Shown in pieces: positions 7,187 through 13,258 of a stretch of DNA of 15,172 nt. Below the pieces are notes generated by a model that ran no database searches, was not told where the DNA came from, and saw nothing but the letters and a program-made list of their open reading frames with translations. Position 1 is the stretch's first letter. Every line of letters starts with the position of its first letter. The DNA comes from a bacterium (GTDB lineage Bacteria; UBP18; UBA7526), in the NCBI GenBank assembly GCA_030619985.1, contig JAUXAI010000028.1, positions 1 to 15,172 of the forward strand, read 5' to 3'. The translations under genes were made by a program, and so were the position numbers.

Positions 7187-8929
7187 TTATCTCTCAATTT
7201 TCAACTGTAGTTCTTTAAGTTGCTCCTCAGTAACAGAAGAGGGAGATCCGGTTAAGAGAGAGGTTGCCCTTTGGGTCTTGGGAAAGGCAATGACATCCCT
7301 TATCGTCTCCCTACCCGCCATGATCATCACTAGCCTATCCAATCCTAAAGCGATCCCTCCATGGGGAGGGGCCCCATAATCCAAGGCCTCCAGGAAGAAA
7401 CCAAACTTAGAGGAGACCTCCTTTTCACTAATCCCCAGGAGTCGAAAGACCCTCTTCTGGAGTTGGCTATCGTGGATTCTGATGCTTCCTGTCCCAAGCT
7501 CCACCCCATTGAGGACCAGATCATAGGTTTTGGATCTCACCTTTAGGGGTTCCCTTTTAAGAAGCCCCAGGTCCTCTTCCTTGGGCATGCAGAAGGGGTG
7601 GTGCATGGCTTTGAACCTCTTCTCTTCCTCATCAAACTCCACTAAAGGAAAATCAATTACCCAGAGGAAGTTATACTCCTTTTTATTAATGAGCCCCATC
7701 CTTTTGCTCAAGGCTAAACGAACCTGGCCTAGAGCCTCATTTACTATTTCCGGTTTATCAGCGATAAAGAGTAAGAGATCACTTTCTTCTGCTTTCATCT
7801 TTTTAATCAGGCTACTTCCTATCTTCTCGCTGAAGAACTTAGCGATGGGGCTTTTCAGTCCCTCTTTTGTCACCTTAAACCAGGCGAGGCCCTTTGCCCC
7901 GTAGACCAGGGCAAGTTCTGTCAGCTCCTTTATTTCTTTAAGACTAAGTTTTTCTCCTTTGGGAACCCTTATTCCCTTAATGCAAACTGCTTTCTTAAAT
8001 ATTCTAAAGTCCGATTTTTTCCCAATCCCAGTAACATCGATGAGTTCTAGACTGAATCTAGTGTCTGGCTTATCTGAACCGAATCTATTCATCGCCTCCT
8101 GATAGGTAATGATAGGGAAGGGTCTCTTTATCTTTGCTCCCAGAGTAGTCTTAAAGAGATAGAGCATCATCTCCTCTATCAAAGCATAGATATCCTCTGG
8201 TTCCACAAAGGAGGCCTCGAGGTCTATCTGGGTATGCTCTGGCTGCCGGTCCGCCCTTAAGTCCTCATCCCGAAAACACTTGGCAATCTGGAAGTACCTG
8301 TCAAAGCCAGCGACCATGAGCATCTGCTTAAATAACTGAGGAGATTGGGGAAGAGCGAAGAATCTTCCCGGGTTCACCCTTGAGGGAACCAGATAGTCCC
8401 GGGCCCCTTCTGGGGTACTCTTGGTCAGGATGGGGGTCTCGATCTCTATAAAGCCCTTCCTATCCAGAAAGTCCCTTATAGCCTTAGCCACCCTGTGCCT
8501 CAACATGATATTTTTCTGCATGGGCCTTCTGCGCAGATCAAGATATCTATACCTTAACCTCAAGTCCTCTAAGGCCTTTGCTCTATCAGCAACCTCAAAG
8601 GGCGGGGTCTTGGACCTATTCAATATTTCCAGTTTTGAAGCCAAGACCTCAATCTGGCCGGTGGGAAGGCTCTTATTCTCTGTTCCTCTGGGTCTTTTAG
8701 AGACCTTCCCTTTAACACTTAAGACATATTCGCCTCTTAGTTCATGGGCCTTCCTATGTGATTCTTTGGATACTTTGGGATTGAAGACCACTTGGGTAAT
8801 TCCTTCCCGGTCCCTGAGATCAATGAAGATGAGCCCTCCATGATCCCTTCTCTTCTGGACCCAGCCGCAAAGAGTAACTTTTTTACCCATATCCTTCTTC
8901 TTTAACTCTCCACAGGAATGGGTTCTCAT
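7187..8929 (-). CDS. aspS: Aspartyl-tRNA synthetase, probably the non-discriminating (Asp/Asn) type
   Basis: About 580 residues from the ATG at 8929, the usual bacterial length. The N-terminal OB-fold anticodon-binding domain (1-110, RTHSCGEL, LCGWVQKRRDHGG) is followed by class II motif 1 and the catalytic core. Motif 2 is around 213-236 (QIAKCFRDEDLRADRQPEH), the bacterial GAD insertion spans about 271-406, and motif 3 is GGIALGLDRLVMI (524-536). The open frame extends to a GTG at 8971, but that part is translated intergenic repeat. GGAG lies 5 nt before the ATG at 8929 and 2 nt before the one at 8932, so 8929 is chosen. His30 in RRDHGG and Gly82 in RPRG are the residues associated with relaxed tRNA recognition in Pseudomonas AspRS, so it may also charge tRNA-Asn for GatCAB. 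Confidence 0.96.
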   Translation of the reverse strand: MRTHSCGELKKKDMGKKVTLCGWVQKRRDHGGLIFIDLRDREGITQVVFNPKVSKESHRKAHELRGEYVLSVKGKVSKRPRGTENKSLPTGQIEVLASKLEILNRSKTPPFEVADRAKALEDLRLRYRYLDLRRRPMQKNIMLRHRVAKAIRDFLDRKGFIEIETPILTKSTPEGARDYLVPSRVNPGRFFALPQSPQLFKQMLMVAGFDRYFQIAKCFRDEDLRADRQPEHTQIDLEASFVEPEDIYALIEEMMLYLFKTTLGAKIKRPFPIITYQEAMNRFGSDKPDTRFSLELIDVTGIGKKSDFRIFKKAVCIKGIRVPKGEKLSLKEIKELTELALVYGAKGLAWFKVTKEGLKSPIAKFFSEKIGSSLIKKMKAEESDLLLFIADKPEIVNEALGQVRLALSKRMGLINKKEYNFLWVIDFPLVEFDEEEKRFKAMHHPFCMPKEEDLGLLKREPLKVRSKTYDLVLNGVELGTGSIRIHDSQLQKRVFRLLGISEKEVSSKFGFFLEALDYGAPPHGGIALGLDRLVMIMAGRETIRDVIAFPKTQRATSLLTGSPSSVTEEQLKELQLKIER

Positions 8930-8933
8930 CATA

Positions 8934-9020
8934 ACTCCACAGATTATCACAGATTTTTTACAGATTGACACAGCTCACAGATACTGAATCCTAGATCCTT
9001 GATCCTTGTTCTTGATAGCT
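8934..9020 (-). repeat. Repeat family A, full copy forming the aspS leader
   Basis: 87 nt directly before aspS that match the hisS leader (10993-11079) at 77 positions without gaps. Minus-strand order: AGCTATCAAGAACAAGGATC, two GGATC-type words, then AGTATCTGTG and four further ATCTGTG-like words ending in CTGTGGAGT. The final GGAG is the aspS Shine-Dalgarno sequence. No promoter-like boxes were found in this gap. Confidence 0.85.
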
Positions 9021-9042
9021 CGATTGCTTGATTGCTCGATAG
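9021..9042. repeat. CGATTGCTTGATTGCTCGATAG simple-word run
   Basis: Short alternating CGATTGC and TTGATTGC words next to the family A repeat. The hisS leader has a diverged counterpart in which TTGATGG and TCACTGATAG follow the shared block. Confidence 0.5.
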
Positions 9043-9050
9043 ATATTCTG

Positions 9051-9078
9051 CTTACCTGGTCACTTTCTCACTTTCCTA
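9051..9078 (-). repeat. Repeat family D at the NYN gene 3' end
   Basis: This segment equals the ybeY 3'-end copy (3442-3469) at 26 of 28 positions. The NYN stop codon (9060-9062) and its last residues (RKVRK) lie inside it. Confidence 0.75.
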
Positions 9079-9575
9079 TGTCGTTCTTTGATTAGGAGGT
9101 GGGACTCAATGGGATAGAACTGGGTGGCAGCTTGCTTCAATTCATCCGCTGTTGATTTGGGAAAGGATAGTACTTCCACCCTCACCCCTCTTCCCTTTAG
9201 CATATTTACTAAATCGACAAAGTCTCCATCCCCAGAGACCAAGACCATGGTATCTATTCTATCTGCTAACGATATACTATCGATGGCGATGCCCATATCC
9301 CAGTCTCCCTTTGCCGTTCCATCTGGACGAATCTTTAACTTCTTAGACTTCACTTCATAGCCCGTGCGCGAGAGCATATCGATGAACTTTTCCTGATCAA
9401 TACCCTTGGTCTGGACGATATAAGCAATGGCTCTTATCAGCCTTCTTTCCTTGACCGCAAATTCTAAAAGTTTTGCGAAGTTTAACTTCGCCCCATACTG
9501 ATGCTTTGCCGAGTAGAACATATTCTGGACATCAACAAAGACCCCTACCTTCTGATATTTCGATAACTTAGTCAT
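9060..9575 (-). CDS. NYN (LabA/PIN-like) domain protein, putative ribonuclease
   Basis: 171 residues, almost wholly one NYN domain of the LabA/DUF88 type, a PIN-like metal-dependent nuclease fold. Visible elements are VGVFVDVQNMFYSA (10-23) with Asp15 and Asn18, GDWDMGIAIDSI (90-101) with Asp91, Asp93 and Asp99, and the LVSGDGDFVDLV motif (112-123) with Asp116 and Asp118. These acidic residues fit the predicted active site, and RNase activity is inferred from fold only. ATG at 9575 follows GAGGGGAA, which lies at the edge of a dispersed repeat. The gene sits between hisS and aspS, flanked on both sides by repeat-filled spacers, while hisS and aspS are direct neighbours in many bacteria. Insertion of this gene between them, or a tRNA-related role, is possible but unproven. 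Confidence 0.88.
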   Translation of the reverse strand: MTKLSKYQKVGVFVDVQNMFYSAKHQYGAKLNFAKLLEFAVKERRLIRAIAYIVQTKGIDQEKFIDMLSRTGYEVKSKKLKIRPDGTAKGDWDMGIAIDSISLADRIDTMVLVSGDGDFVDLVNMLKGRGVRVEVLSFPKSTADELKQAATQFYPIESHLLIKERHRKVRK

Positions 9576-9579
9576 TTCC

Positions 9580-9595
9580 CCTCACTTCGTTCGGA
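9580..9595 (-). repeat. Repeat family B copy carrying the NYN gene ribosome-binding region
   Basis: Minus-strand TCCGAACGAAGTGAGG directly before GGAA-ATG. It matches the dgkA copy (3289-3304) at 14 of 16 positions. GAGG at its 3' edge serves as the Shine-Dalgarno sequence. Confidence 0.7.
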
Positions 9596-9672
9596 AGTTT
9601 ACAATGAACATTGAACAAGTAACAATGTCTTTTGCTTTTCGAATAACCCGATTACCTACTTCCCTACTTCAG

Positions 9673-9710
9673 TTTTGCATTGTTAATTTTGCATTTTACA
9701 TTTTGCATTG
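9673..9710. repeat. Repeat family C (TTTTGCATT words) downstream of hisS
   Basis: Four TTTTGCATT/TTTTACATT-type words in a row, including CATTGTTAATTTTG at 9678-9691. This 14-mer is the shared word also found at 3364 and 13153. Nearby (9711-9755) lies a CTACTTTTC/CTCTTTTAC run that covers the end of hisS. Confidence 0.7.
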
Positions 9711-9735
9711 ATTTCTTTACTTTTCTACTCTTTTA

Positions 9736-10989
9736 CTATCCTACTTTTCTGCTTATCTCTTCTACGATTTTATTTAAAAGTATTTTCTTCTGTTTGCCTG
9801 TGGCCATCTCCTTAAGTATCGCTTTCTTCTTGGTGAGTTCTTCTTCCCCCAGGATAAGGACATATCTTGCTCCCAATTTATTTGCTAATCTTAACTGACT
9901 CTTGAGACTTTTGGAAGATAAGCTTCCTTCTACCTTTAGATTCTTCTCTCTCAATCTCTGGACCAAAGCGAAGCCTTTCTTGCTTGCCCTCGTCCCTAAC
10001 GAAGCAAGATAGACATCTATACCCTCCTCAACCGGGAGTCTAACTCCTTCTCTTTCTAAGGCCAGGATTAATCTATCCGTACCCAAGGCAACTCCTACTG
10101 CCGGAGTGGAAGGTCCTCCCAGATCCTCAATCAGGTCATCATACCTCCCCCCAGCAGCGATGGCGTTCTGGGCCCCCAACTCTCTGCTGGTGATTTCAAA
10201 GGCCGTCCGAGTATAATAATCGAGACCTCTCACCAATCTGGGGTTAATGGTATATTCAATCTTTAAGATATCTAAATACTTCTTCACCTCTTCTAAAGTC
10301 GCTTTGCATTTCTCGCAGAGATAGTTAGATATTGCTGGAGCTTGGGCGATATACTTCTGACATCCTTTACTCTTACAGTCCAGGATGCGCAGGGGATTCT
10401 TTCTGTAACGCCTCTTACAATCGTCACAAAGAGAATTTAATTTCTTTCTAAAATAGTTCTTCAATGCCTCTTTATAATCTGGCTGACACTTTCTGCATCC
10501 AGCACCATTCAATTGAAGGATGAGGTCCTTCAGTCCCAGCTTCTTAAGGAGGGTCATAGTGAGGGAGATTATCTCGGCATCGCTTGCTGGGGAGTCGCTT
10601 CCTATAGTCTCGGCTCCAATCTGATAGAACTCCCGGTATCTTCCCGCCTGTGGCCTTTCATACCTGTAAAAGGGACCAAGATAGTATAACTTGGCAGGGG
10701 TAGGGAGCCTATTCTCTAAGTAAGCCCTTACGATAGGAGCTGTCCCTTCTGGCCTTAAGGTGAGAGACCTTCCCTTTCTATCTTTGAAGGTGTACATCTC
10801 CTTGGCCACGATGTCTGTAGCCTCGCCAATGCTTCGGCTAAAGAGGGGGGTTTCCTCAAAGAGAGGAGTTCTTATCTCCTGGAATCCAAAGTTCTCCAGG
10901 ATCTCCCGAGCAATCTTTTCGATATACTGCCACTTCCTTATCTTATCGGGCAGAATATCCCTCGTCCCCCTTACTTTTCTCACCTTCAT
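9736..10989 (-). CDS. hisS: Histidyl-tRNA synthetase
   Basis: This 417-residue class II synthetase attaches histidine to tRNA-His. The N-terminus KVRKVRGTRDILPD (2-15) is typical. Motif 2 is YRYERPQAGRYREFYQIGAE (108-127), the HisRS-specific histidine-A motif RGLDYYTRTAFE is at 254-265, AAGGRYDDL at 278-286, and motif 3 at GVALGTDRL (299-307). The C-terminal anticodon-binding domain spans about 325-415. Residues 165-228 hold four cysteine pairs (Cys165/168, 188/191, 205/210, 225/228), a probable zinc-bearing insertion shared with part of the bacterial HisRS family. ATG at 10989 lies 4 nt after GGAG, which is the end of a dispersed repeat that makes up most of the leader. A near-consensus promoter lies about 120 nt upstream. 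The 3' end runs into a CTACTTTTC-type repeat. Confidence 0.97.
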   Translation of the reverse strand: MKVRKVRGTRDILPDKIRKWQYIEKIAREILENFGFQEIRTPLFEETPLFSRSIGEATDIVAKEMYTFKDRKGRSLTLRPEGTAPIVRAYLENRLPTPAKLYYLGPFYRYERPQAGRYREFYQIGAETIGSDSPASDAEIISLTMTLLKKLGLKDLILQLNGAGCRKCQPDYKEALKNYFRKKLNSLCDDCKRRYRKNPLRILDCKSKGCQKYIAQAPAISNYLCEKCKATLEEVKKYLDILKIEYTINPRLVRGLDYYTRTAFEITSRELGAQNAIAAGGRYDDLIEDLGGPSTPAVGVALGTDRLILALEREGVRLPVEEGIDVYLASLGTRASKKGFALVQRLREKNLKVEGSLSSKSLKSQLRLANKLGARYVLILGEEELTKKKAILKEMATGKQKKILLNKIVEEISRKVG

Positions 10990-10992
10990 TTC

Positions 10993-11079
10993 ACTCCACA
11001 GATTGGCACAGATTTTTTACAGATTAGCACAGATCACAGATACTGGATGCTTGATCCTGGATCCTTGTTCTCGATAGCT
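10993..11079 (-). repeat. Repeat family A, full copy forming the hisS leader
   Basis: 87 nt ending 3 nt before the hisS ATG, 77/87 identical to the aspS leader (8934-9020) in the same orientation. It carries the GGAG ribosome site at its 3' end. It would make up most of the transcript leader starting near 11100. Confidence 0.85.
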
Positions 11080-11106
11080 TGATGGTTACTCTGTTCACTG
11101 ATAGAT

Positions 11107-11135
11107 AGTATATCTTATTTCTCCTGAGTTGTCAA
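11107..11135 (-). promoter_or_regulatory. Sigma70-type promoter for hisS
   Basis: On the minus strand TTGACA (11135-11130), a 17-bp spacer, and TATACT (11112-11107). This is a perfect -35 with a five-of-six -10 at optimal spacing. Transcription would start near 11100, giving a leader of about 110 nt that is mostly family A repeat. It begins right behind the terminator of the upstream RNA unit. Confidence 0.82.
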
Positions 11136-11165
11136 ATGAAAAGCCCCATCCTGAGGACAGGGCTT
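11136..11165 (-). terminator. Intrinsic terminator between sir2 and hisS
   Basis: Minus-strand RNA folds as AAGCCCUGUCC, loop UCA, GGAUGGGGCUU (11165-11141), an 11-bp stem with two G-U pairs. UUUUCAUUUG follows the stem. It ends the transcript begun at the 11288-11315 promoter and/or read-through from sir2. Confidence 0.8.
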
Positions 11166-11283
11166 CCCTTCCATTAATAAGAAACACTATTCTGATCCTT
11201 CGTCCTTATCCTACTTTCTAATCTTACCCCGGTATATTCCGCTAGCTGCTTCTATTTCTTCGCCCTCTTTCTTTTCTTTTGAC
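11136..11283 (-). ncRNA. Candidate small RNA or attenuated leader, about 145 nt, unknown family
   Basis: This interval lies between a near-perfect promoter (11288-11315) and an intrinsic terminator, and carries no convincing reading frame. The longest ATG frame at a plausible place encodes 19 residues and reads through the terminator stem. The RNA is purine-rich (AAAAGAAAAGAAAGAGGGCGAA near its 5' end). It has a possible 8-bp helix pairing AAGAAAUA (about 11256) with UGUUUCUU (about 11184), a CGG-AAUAUA-CCG hairpin, and an AGGAC near 11203 that could pair with GUCCU in the terminator stem. No Rfam family was recognised. A T-box was sought because hisS follows, but its conserved GGUGGNACC-like motif is absent. 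A second promoter directly behind the terminator argues for an independent RNA rather than a hisS leader. Confidence 0.55.
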
Positions 11284-11287
11284 TAAT

Positions 11288-11315
11288 ATTATACTAAATT
11301 CTCTATCAATGTCAA
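11288..11315 (-). promoter_or_regulatory. Consensus sigma70-type promoter at the sir2 3' end
   Basis: Minus-strand TTGACA (11315-11310), a 16-bp spacer, and TATAAT (11293-11288). Both boxes are exact consensus. The -35 box overlaps the sir2 stop codon. The predicted start is around 11280-11283, and the only thing downstream before the terminator is non-coding sequence. Confidence 0.8.
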
Positions 11316-12082
11316 ATATTTTGGGAGCGGGATTCCAGTTCTTTTAGGATGGCCTCTGCTGTCTTGCCTAAGGATTCATGGATGACTGCCCCTGCCTCTC
11401 CATCATATCCCGTAGCCATCTTATTCATGATGACCAGTTTTGCGCCGCTTCCCAGAGCAACTGCTGGCAAGTCACTCGCTGGAGCAACGACTAAAGAAGA
11501 ACCCAGGACCAACATGAGATCGCATCTCTTTGCTGCATCCAATGATTTACCATATTCTTCAGGAGGGAGGTTATCTCCGAATAGAACAATATCCGGCTTA
11601 ATAACTTTCTTACAATCATCACATCTTGGCGGGAGTTCTCCCTCCTTTAACTTCTTCATAATCTCTTCCATTTTATACTTCTTTCCACAGCCTATACAGG
11701 TTCCGGTCCTCAGGTGTCCATGGATCTCAAAGACGGTCTTTGAGCCTGCTTTCTGATGTAATCCATCGATATTCTGGGTAATAACCGCTTTGAGTAATCC
11801 TTTCTTTTCCAAGATAGCAAGCATTCTATGGGCCAGATTTGGCTTGGCAGCCAAGAGCTCTTCGAACATAGCCATTCCATACTTATACAAACCCTTAGGG
11901 TTTATCCTGAAGGCCCAGGTGGAAAAGGCCTCCGCCGGCAACTTCTCCCACAATCCCTTTCCCGGAGTCCTGAAGTCCGGAATCCCGCTCTCCGTACTTA
12001 TTCCCGCTCCCGTCAATGCCACGACATACTTGGAACTCAAGATTAGCTCTACTATTTTCTTGATCTTTTCATCAAAGGACAT
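11312..12082 (-). CDS. Sir2-family NAD-dependent protein deacylase (sirtuin)
   Basis: 256 residues from the ATG at 12082. Sirtuins remove acyl groups from lysine using NAD and release nicotinamide. Visible motifs are GAGISTESGIPDFR (25-38) for NAD binding, TQNIDGLHQ (102-110), the catalytic His121 in EIHGHL, zinc cysteines at 129/132 and 154/157, and VLGSSLVV (192-199). The pattern AKPNLAH, KAVITQNIDGLHQKAGSK, KPDIVLFGDNLP resembles the Thermotoga maritima Sir2. The Tyr-X2-Arg pair of class III desuccinylases is not seen, so deacetylation is the likelier activity. The frame continues upstream to a TTG at 12157, but those residues would be encoded by a large palindrome and lack family similarity, so the 12082 start (AGGTAG upstream) is preferred. 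Its stop overlaps the next promoter. Confidence 0.93.
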   Translation of the reverse strand: MSFDEKIKKIVELILSSKYVVALTGAGISTESGIPDFRTPGKGLWEKLPAEAFSTWAFRINPKGLYKYGMAMFEELLAAKPNLAHRMLAILEKKGLLKAVITQNIDGLHQKAGSKTVFEIHGHLRTGTCIGCGKKYKMEEIMKKLKEGELPPRCDDCKKVIKPDIVLFGDNLPPEEYGKSLDAAKRCDLMLVLGSSLVVAPASDLPAVALGSGAKLVIMNKMATGYDGEAGAVIHESLGKTAEAILKELESRSQNI

Positions 12083-12111
12083 CACACTACCTAGAACTAA
12101 AAGACTTACCA

Positions 12112-12151
12112 TTGTTGCAATCAGTGTCCGATCGGACAACAAGTGCAACAA
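12112..12151. promoter_or_regulatory. 40-bp compound palindrome, probable operator or mRNA hairpin upstream of sir2
   Basis: Outer arms TTGTTGCA (12112-12119) and TGCAACAA (12144-12151) are perfect reverse complements. They sit exactly 5 bp on each side of a perfect 14-bp palindrome TGTCCGATCGGACA (12125-12138). All centre on 12131/12132. On the minus strand a TATAAA that could be a -10 box lies at 12163-12158, only 6 bp from it, so the element would cover the start of transcription. No T-run follows, which argues against a terminator. Confidence 0.75.
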
Positions 12152-12197
12152 AACCAATTTATAGATTAATCCACTCTCTTCTTGCTCCTGCCCTTCT

Positions 12198-13127
12198 CTA
12201 CTTCCAGAGGAAGATTATCTTATCTCTTGCAAATCTATGCAATCCTTCTTTCTTCGCCATCTCTAATGCTTCTCGGTACTCCTCAGCAGTAGGAGGTCTA
12301 TTGAGTAACGGGTATTCATGAGCCTTATATTCCGGTCGGTACTGGGCCATGATATTGACATAACTATCTTTTGAGAGTTTCTGGGCAATGAAGTGCATGG
12401 CCTTCTTTGTTCCCGCAAGATTATTCGGTAGAACTAGATGCCTGATGAGAAGTCCTCTTTGAGCGACACCATTCTCAATCACCAAATCCCCTACCTGGTG
12501 GTGCATCTCTCTTAATGCCTTCCTAACAACCTCTGGATAATCACTGGCATCGGATGAATATTTCTTAGCAATCTCTGAGTCAGAGTATTTGATATCTGGC
12601 ATATAGATGTCAAAGATCCCGTCTAATAATTTCAAGGTTTCTATTTGATCATAGCCACCGGTATTATAGACTAAAGGGACATTCAATCCCTTCTCAATGG
12701 CGATCTCTAAGGCGGCCAATATCTGAGGGACGAAATGGGTGGGGGTGACGAAGTTTATATTGTGGCATCCCCTCTTCTGTAAGGAAAGCATCTGAGAGGC
12801 GAATTCCTCTAAGGATATCTCCCTGCCTTCTCCCAAATGGCTGATGGTATAGTTCTGGCAGTAGATGCAGCATAGATTGCACCAGGTCAAGAATATGGTC
12901 CCTGAGCCATGGGTGCCAACCAGAGGAGGTTCTTCTCCAAAGTGGGGGCCAAAGGAGGAGACAATGGGAAGGGCTCCCGATCTGCAGAATCCTTTCTCTT
13001 CTTTTATTCTATTTACCTTGCATTCCCTGGGGCAGAGTCTGCACTCTTCCAATATCTTATAGGCCTTCTTTATTCTTTCCTTTAATTCTCTCTTGCTCAA
13101 TTCAAGATAACAAGGCTCAAATTTCAT
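12198..13127 (-). CDS. PflX-like radical SAM protein (COG1313 type)
   Basis: 309 residues from the ATG at 13127. The radical SAM cluster motif is TWCNLCCIYCQN, with Cys83, Cys87 and Cys90 in C-X3-C-X2-C spacing. The protein resembles pyruvate formate-lyase-activating enzymes but belongs to the uncharacterised PflX group. An N-terminal cysteine set (Cys29, Cys32, Cys36, Cys48 in CRLCPREC and GFCRSG) and the conserved FGPHFGEEPPLVGTHGSGTIFLTWC run are characteristic. MPDIKYSD (176-183) and HLVLPNN (230-236) follow the family pattern. The frame reaches an ATG at 13148, but those seven residues are translated TTTTGCATT-type repeat, and MKFEPCYLEL matches the family start better. The ribosome site is weak (GGAAA). 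Its glycyl-radical or other substrate is not encoded nearby, so the target is unknown. Confidence 0.88.
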   Translation of the reverse strand: MKFEPCYLELSKRELKERIKKAYKILEECRLCPRECKVNRIKEEKGFCRSGALPIVSSFGPHFGEEPPLVGTHGSGTIFLTWCNLCCIYCQNYTISHLGEGREISLEEFASQMLSLQKRGCHNINFVTPTHFVPQILAALEIAIEKGLNVPLVYNTGGYDQIETLKLLDGIFDIYMPDIKYSDSEIAKKYSSDASDYPEVVRKALREMHHQVGDLVIENGVAQRGLLIRHLVLPNNLAGTKKAMHFIAQKLSKDSYVNIMAQYRPEYKAHEYPLLNRPPTAEEYREALEMAKKEGLHRFARDKIIFLWK

Positions 13128-13170
13128 TTTCCATTTTGCATTTTTCATTTTTCATTGCTAATTTTGCATT
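13125..13170. repeat. Repeat family C abutting the pflX-like start
   Basis: A run of CATTTTCC, CATTTTGC and CATTTTTC words, then CATTGCTAATTTTG (13153-13166) and CATT. The chosen ATG of the radical SAM gene is the first word of the array, so array length alters the possible N-terminus. Confidence 0.65.
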
Positions 13171-13202
13171 AATCTCTTCTTTTATCTTTGTCTCTCCTTT
13201 TT

Positions 13203-13258
13203 CCCGATAACCTGATTTCCCGATAACCCGATAACCTGATTTCCCGATTACCGATCAC
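13203..13258. repeat. Repeat family F: CCCGATAACCTGATTT tandem array
   Basis: Plus-strand units: CCCGATAACCTGATTT (13203-13218), CCCGATAA (13219-13226), CCCGATAACCTGATTT (13227-13242), then CCCGATTACCGATC to the Mut7-C stop codon at 13258. A short related piece (ACCCGATTACC) lies at about 9646 behind the NYN/hisS spacer. Confidence 0.75.

Noticed and set aside
8930-8971. Upstream GTG start for aspS adding 14 residues.
   Set aside because: The extra residues are translated ATCTGTG repeat, and the GGAG site points to the ATG at 8929 or 8932.
11165-11185. A 19-codon ATG frame reading through the terminator stem near 11180.
   Set aside because: No ribosome site, no recognisable product, and it overlaps the terminator and the hisS -35 box, so it is most likely chance.
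11136-11283. 6S RNA or SRP RNA as identity of the candidate small RNA.
   Set aside because: The transcript lacks the long closing stem with central bubble of 6S RNA and the GGAA-loop AGCAG motif of SRP RNA.
11136-11315. T-box riboswitch controlling hisS.
   Set aside because: There is no GGUGGNACC-like T-box motif before the terminator, and a second good promoter lies after the terminator.
12083-12157. Longer sir2 product starting at TTG 12157 or ATG 12112.
   Set aside because: The extension would be encoded by the 40-bp palindrome, has no sirtuin similarity and no ribosome site.
13203-13258. CRISPR array from the repeated CCCGATAACC units.
   Set aside because: Units are 8-16 bp and directly abutting, with no unique spacers and no cas genes.
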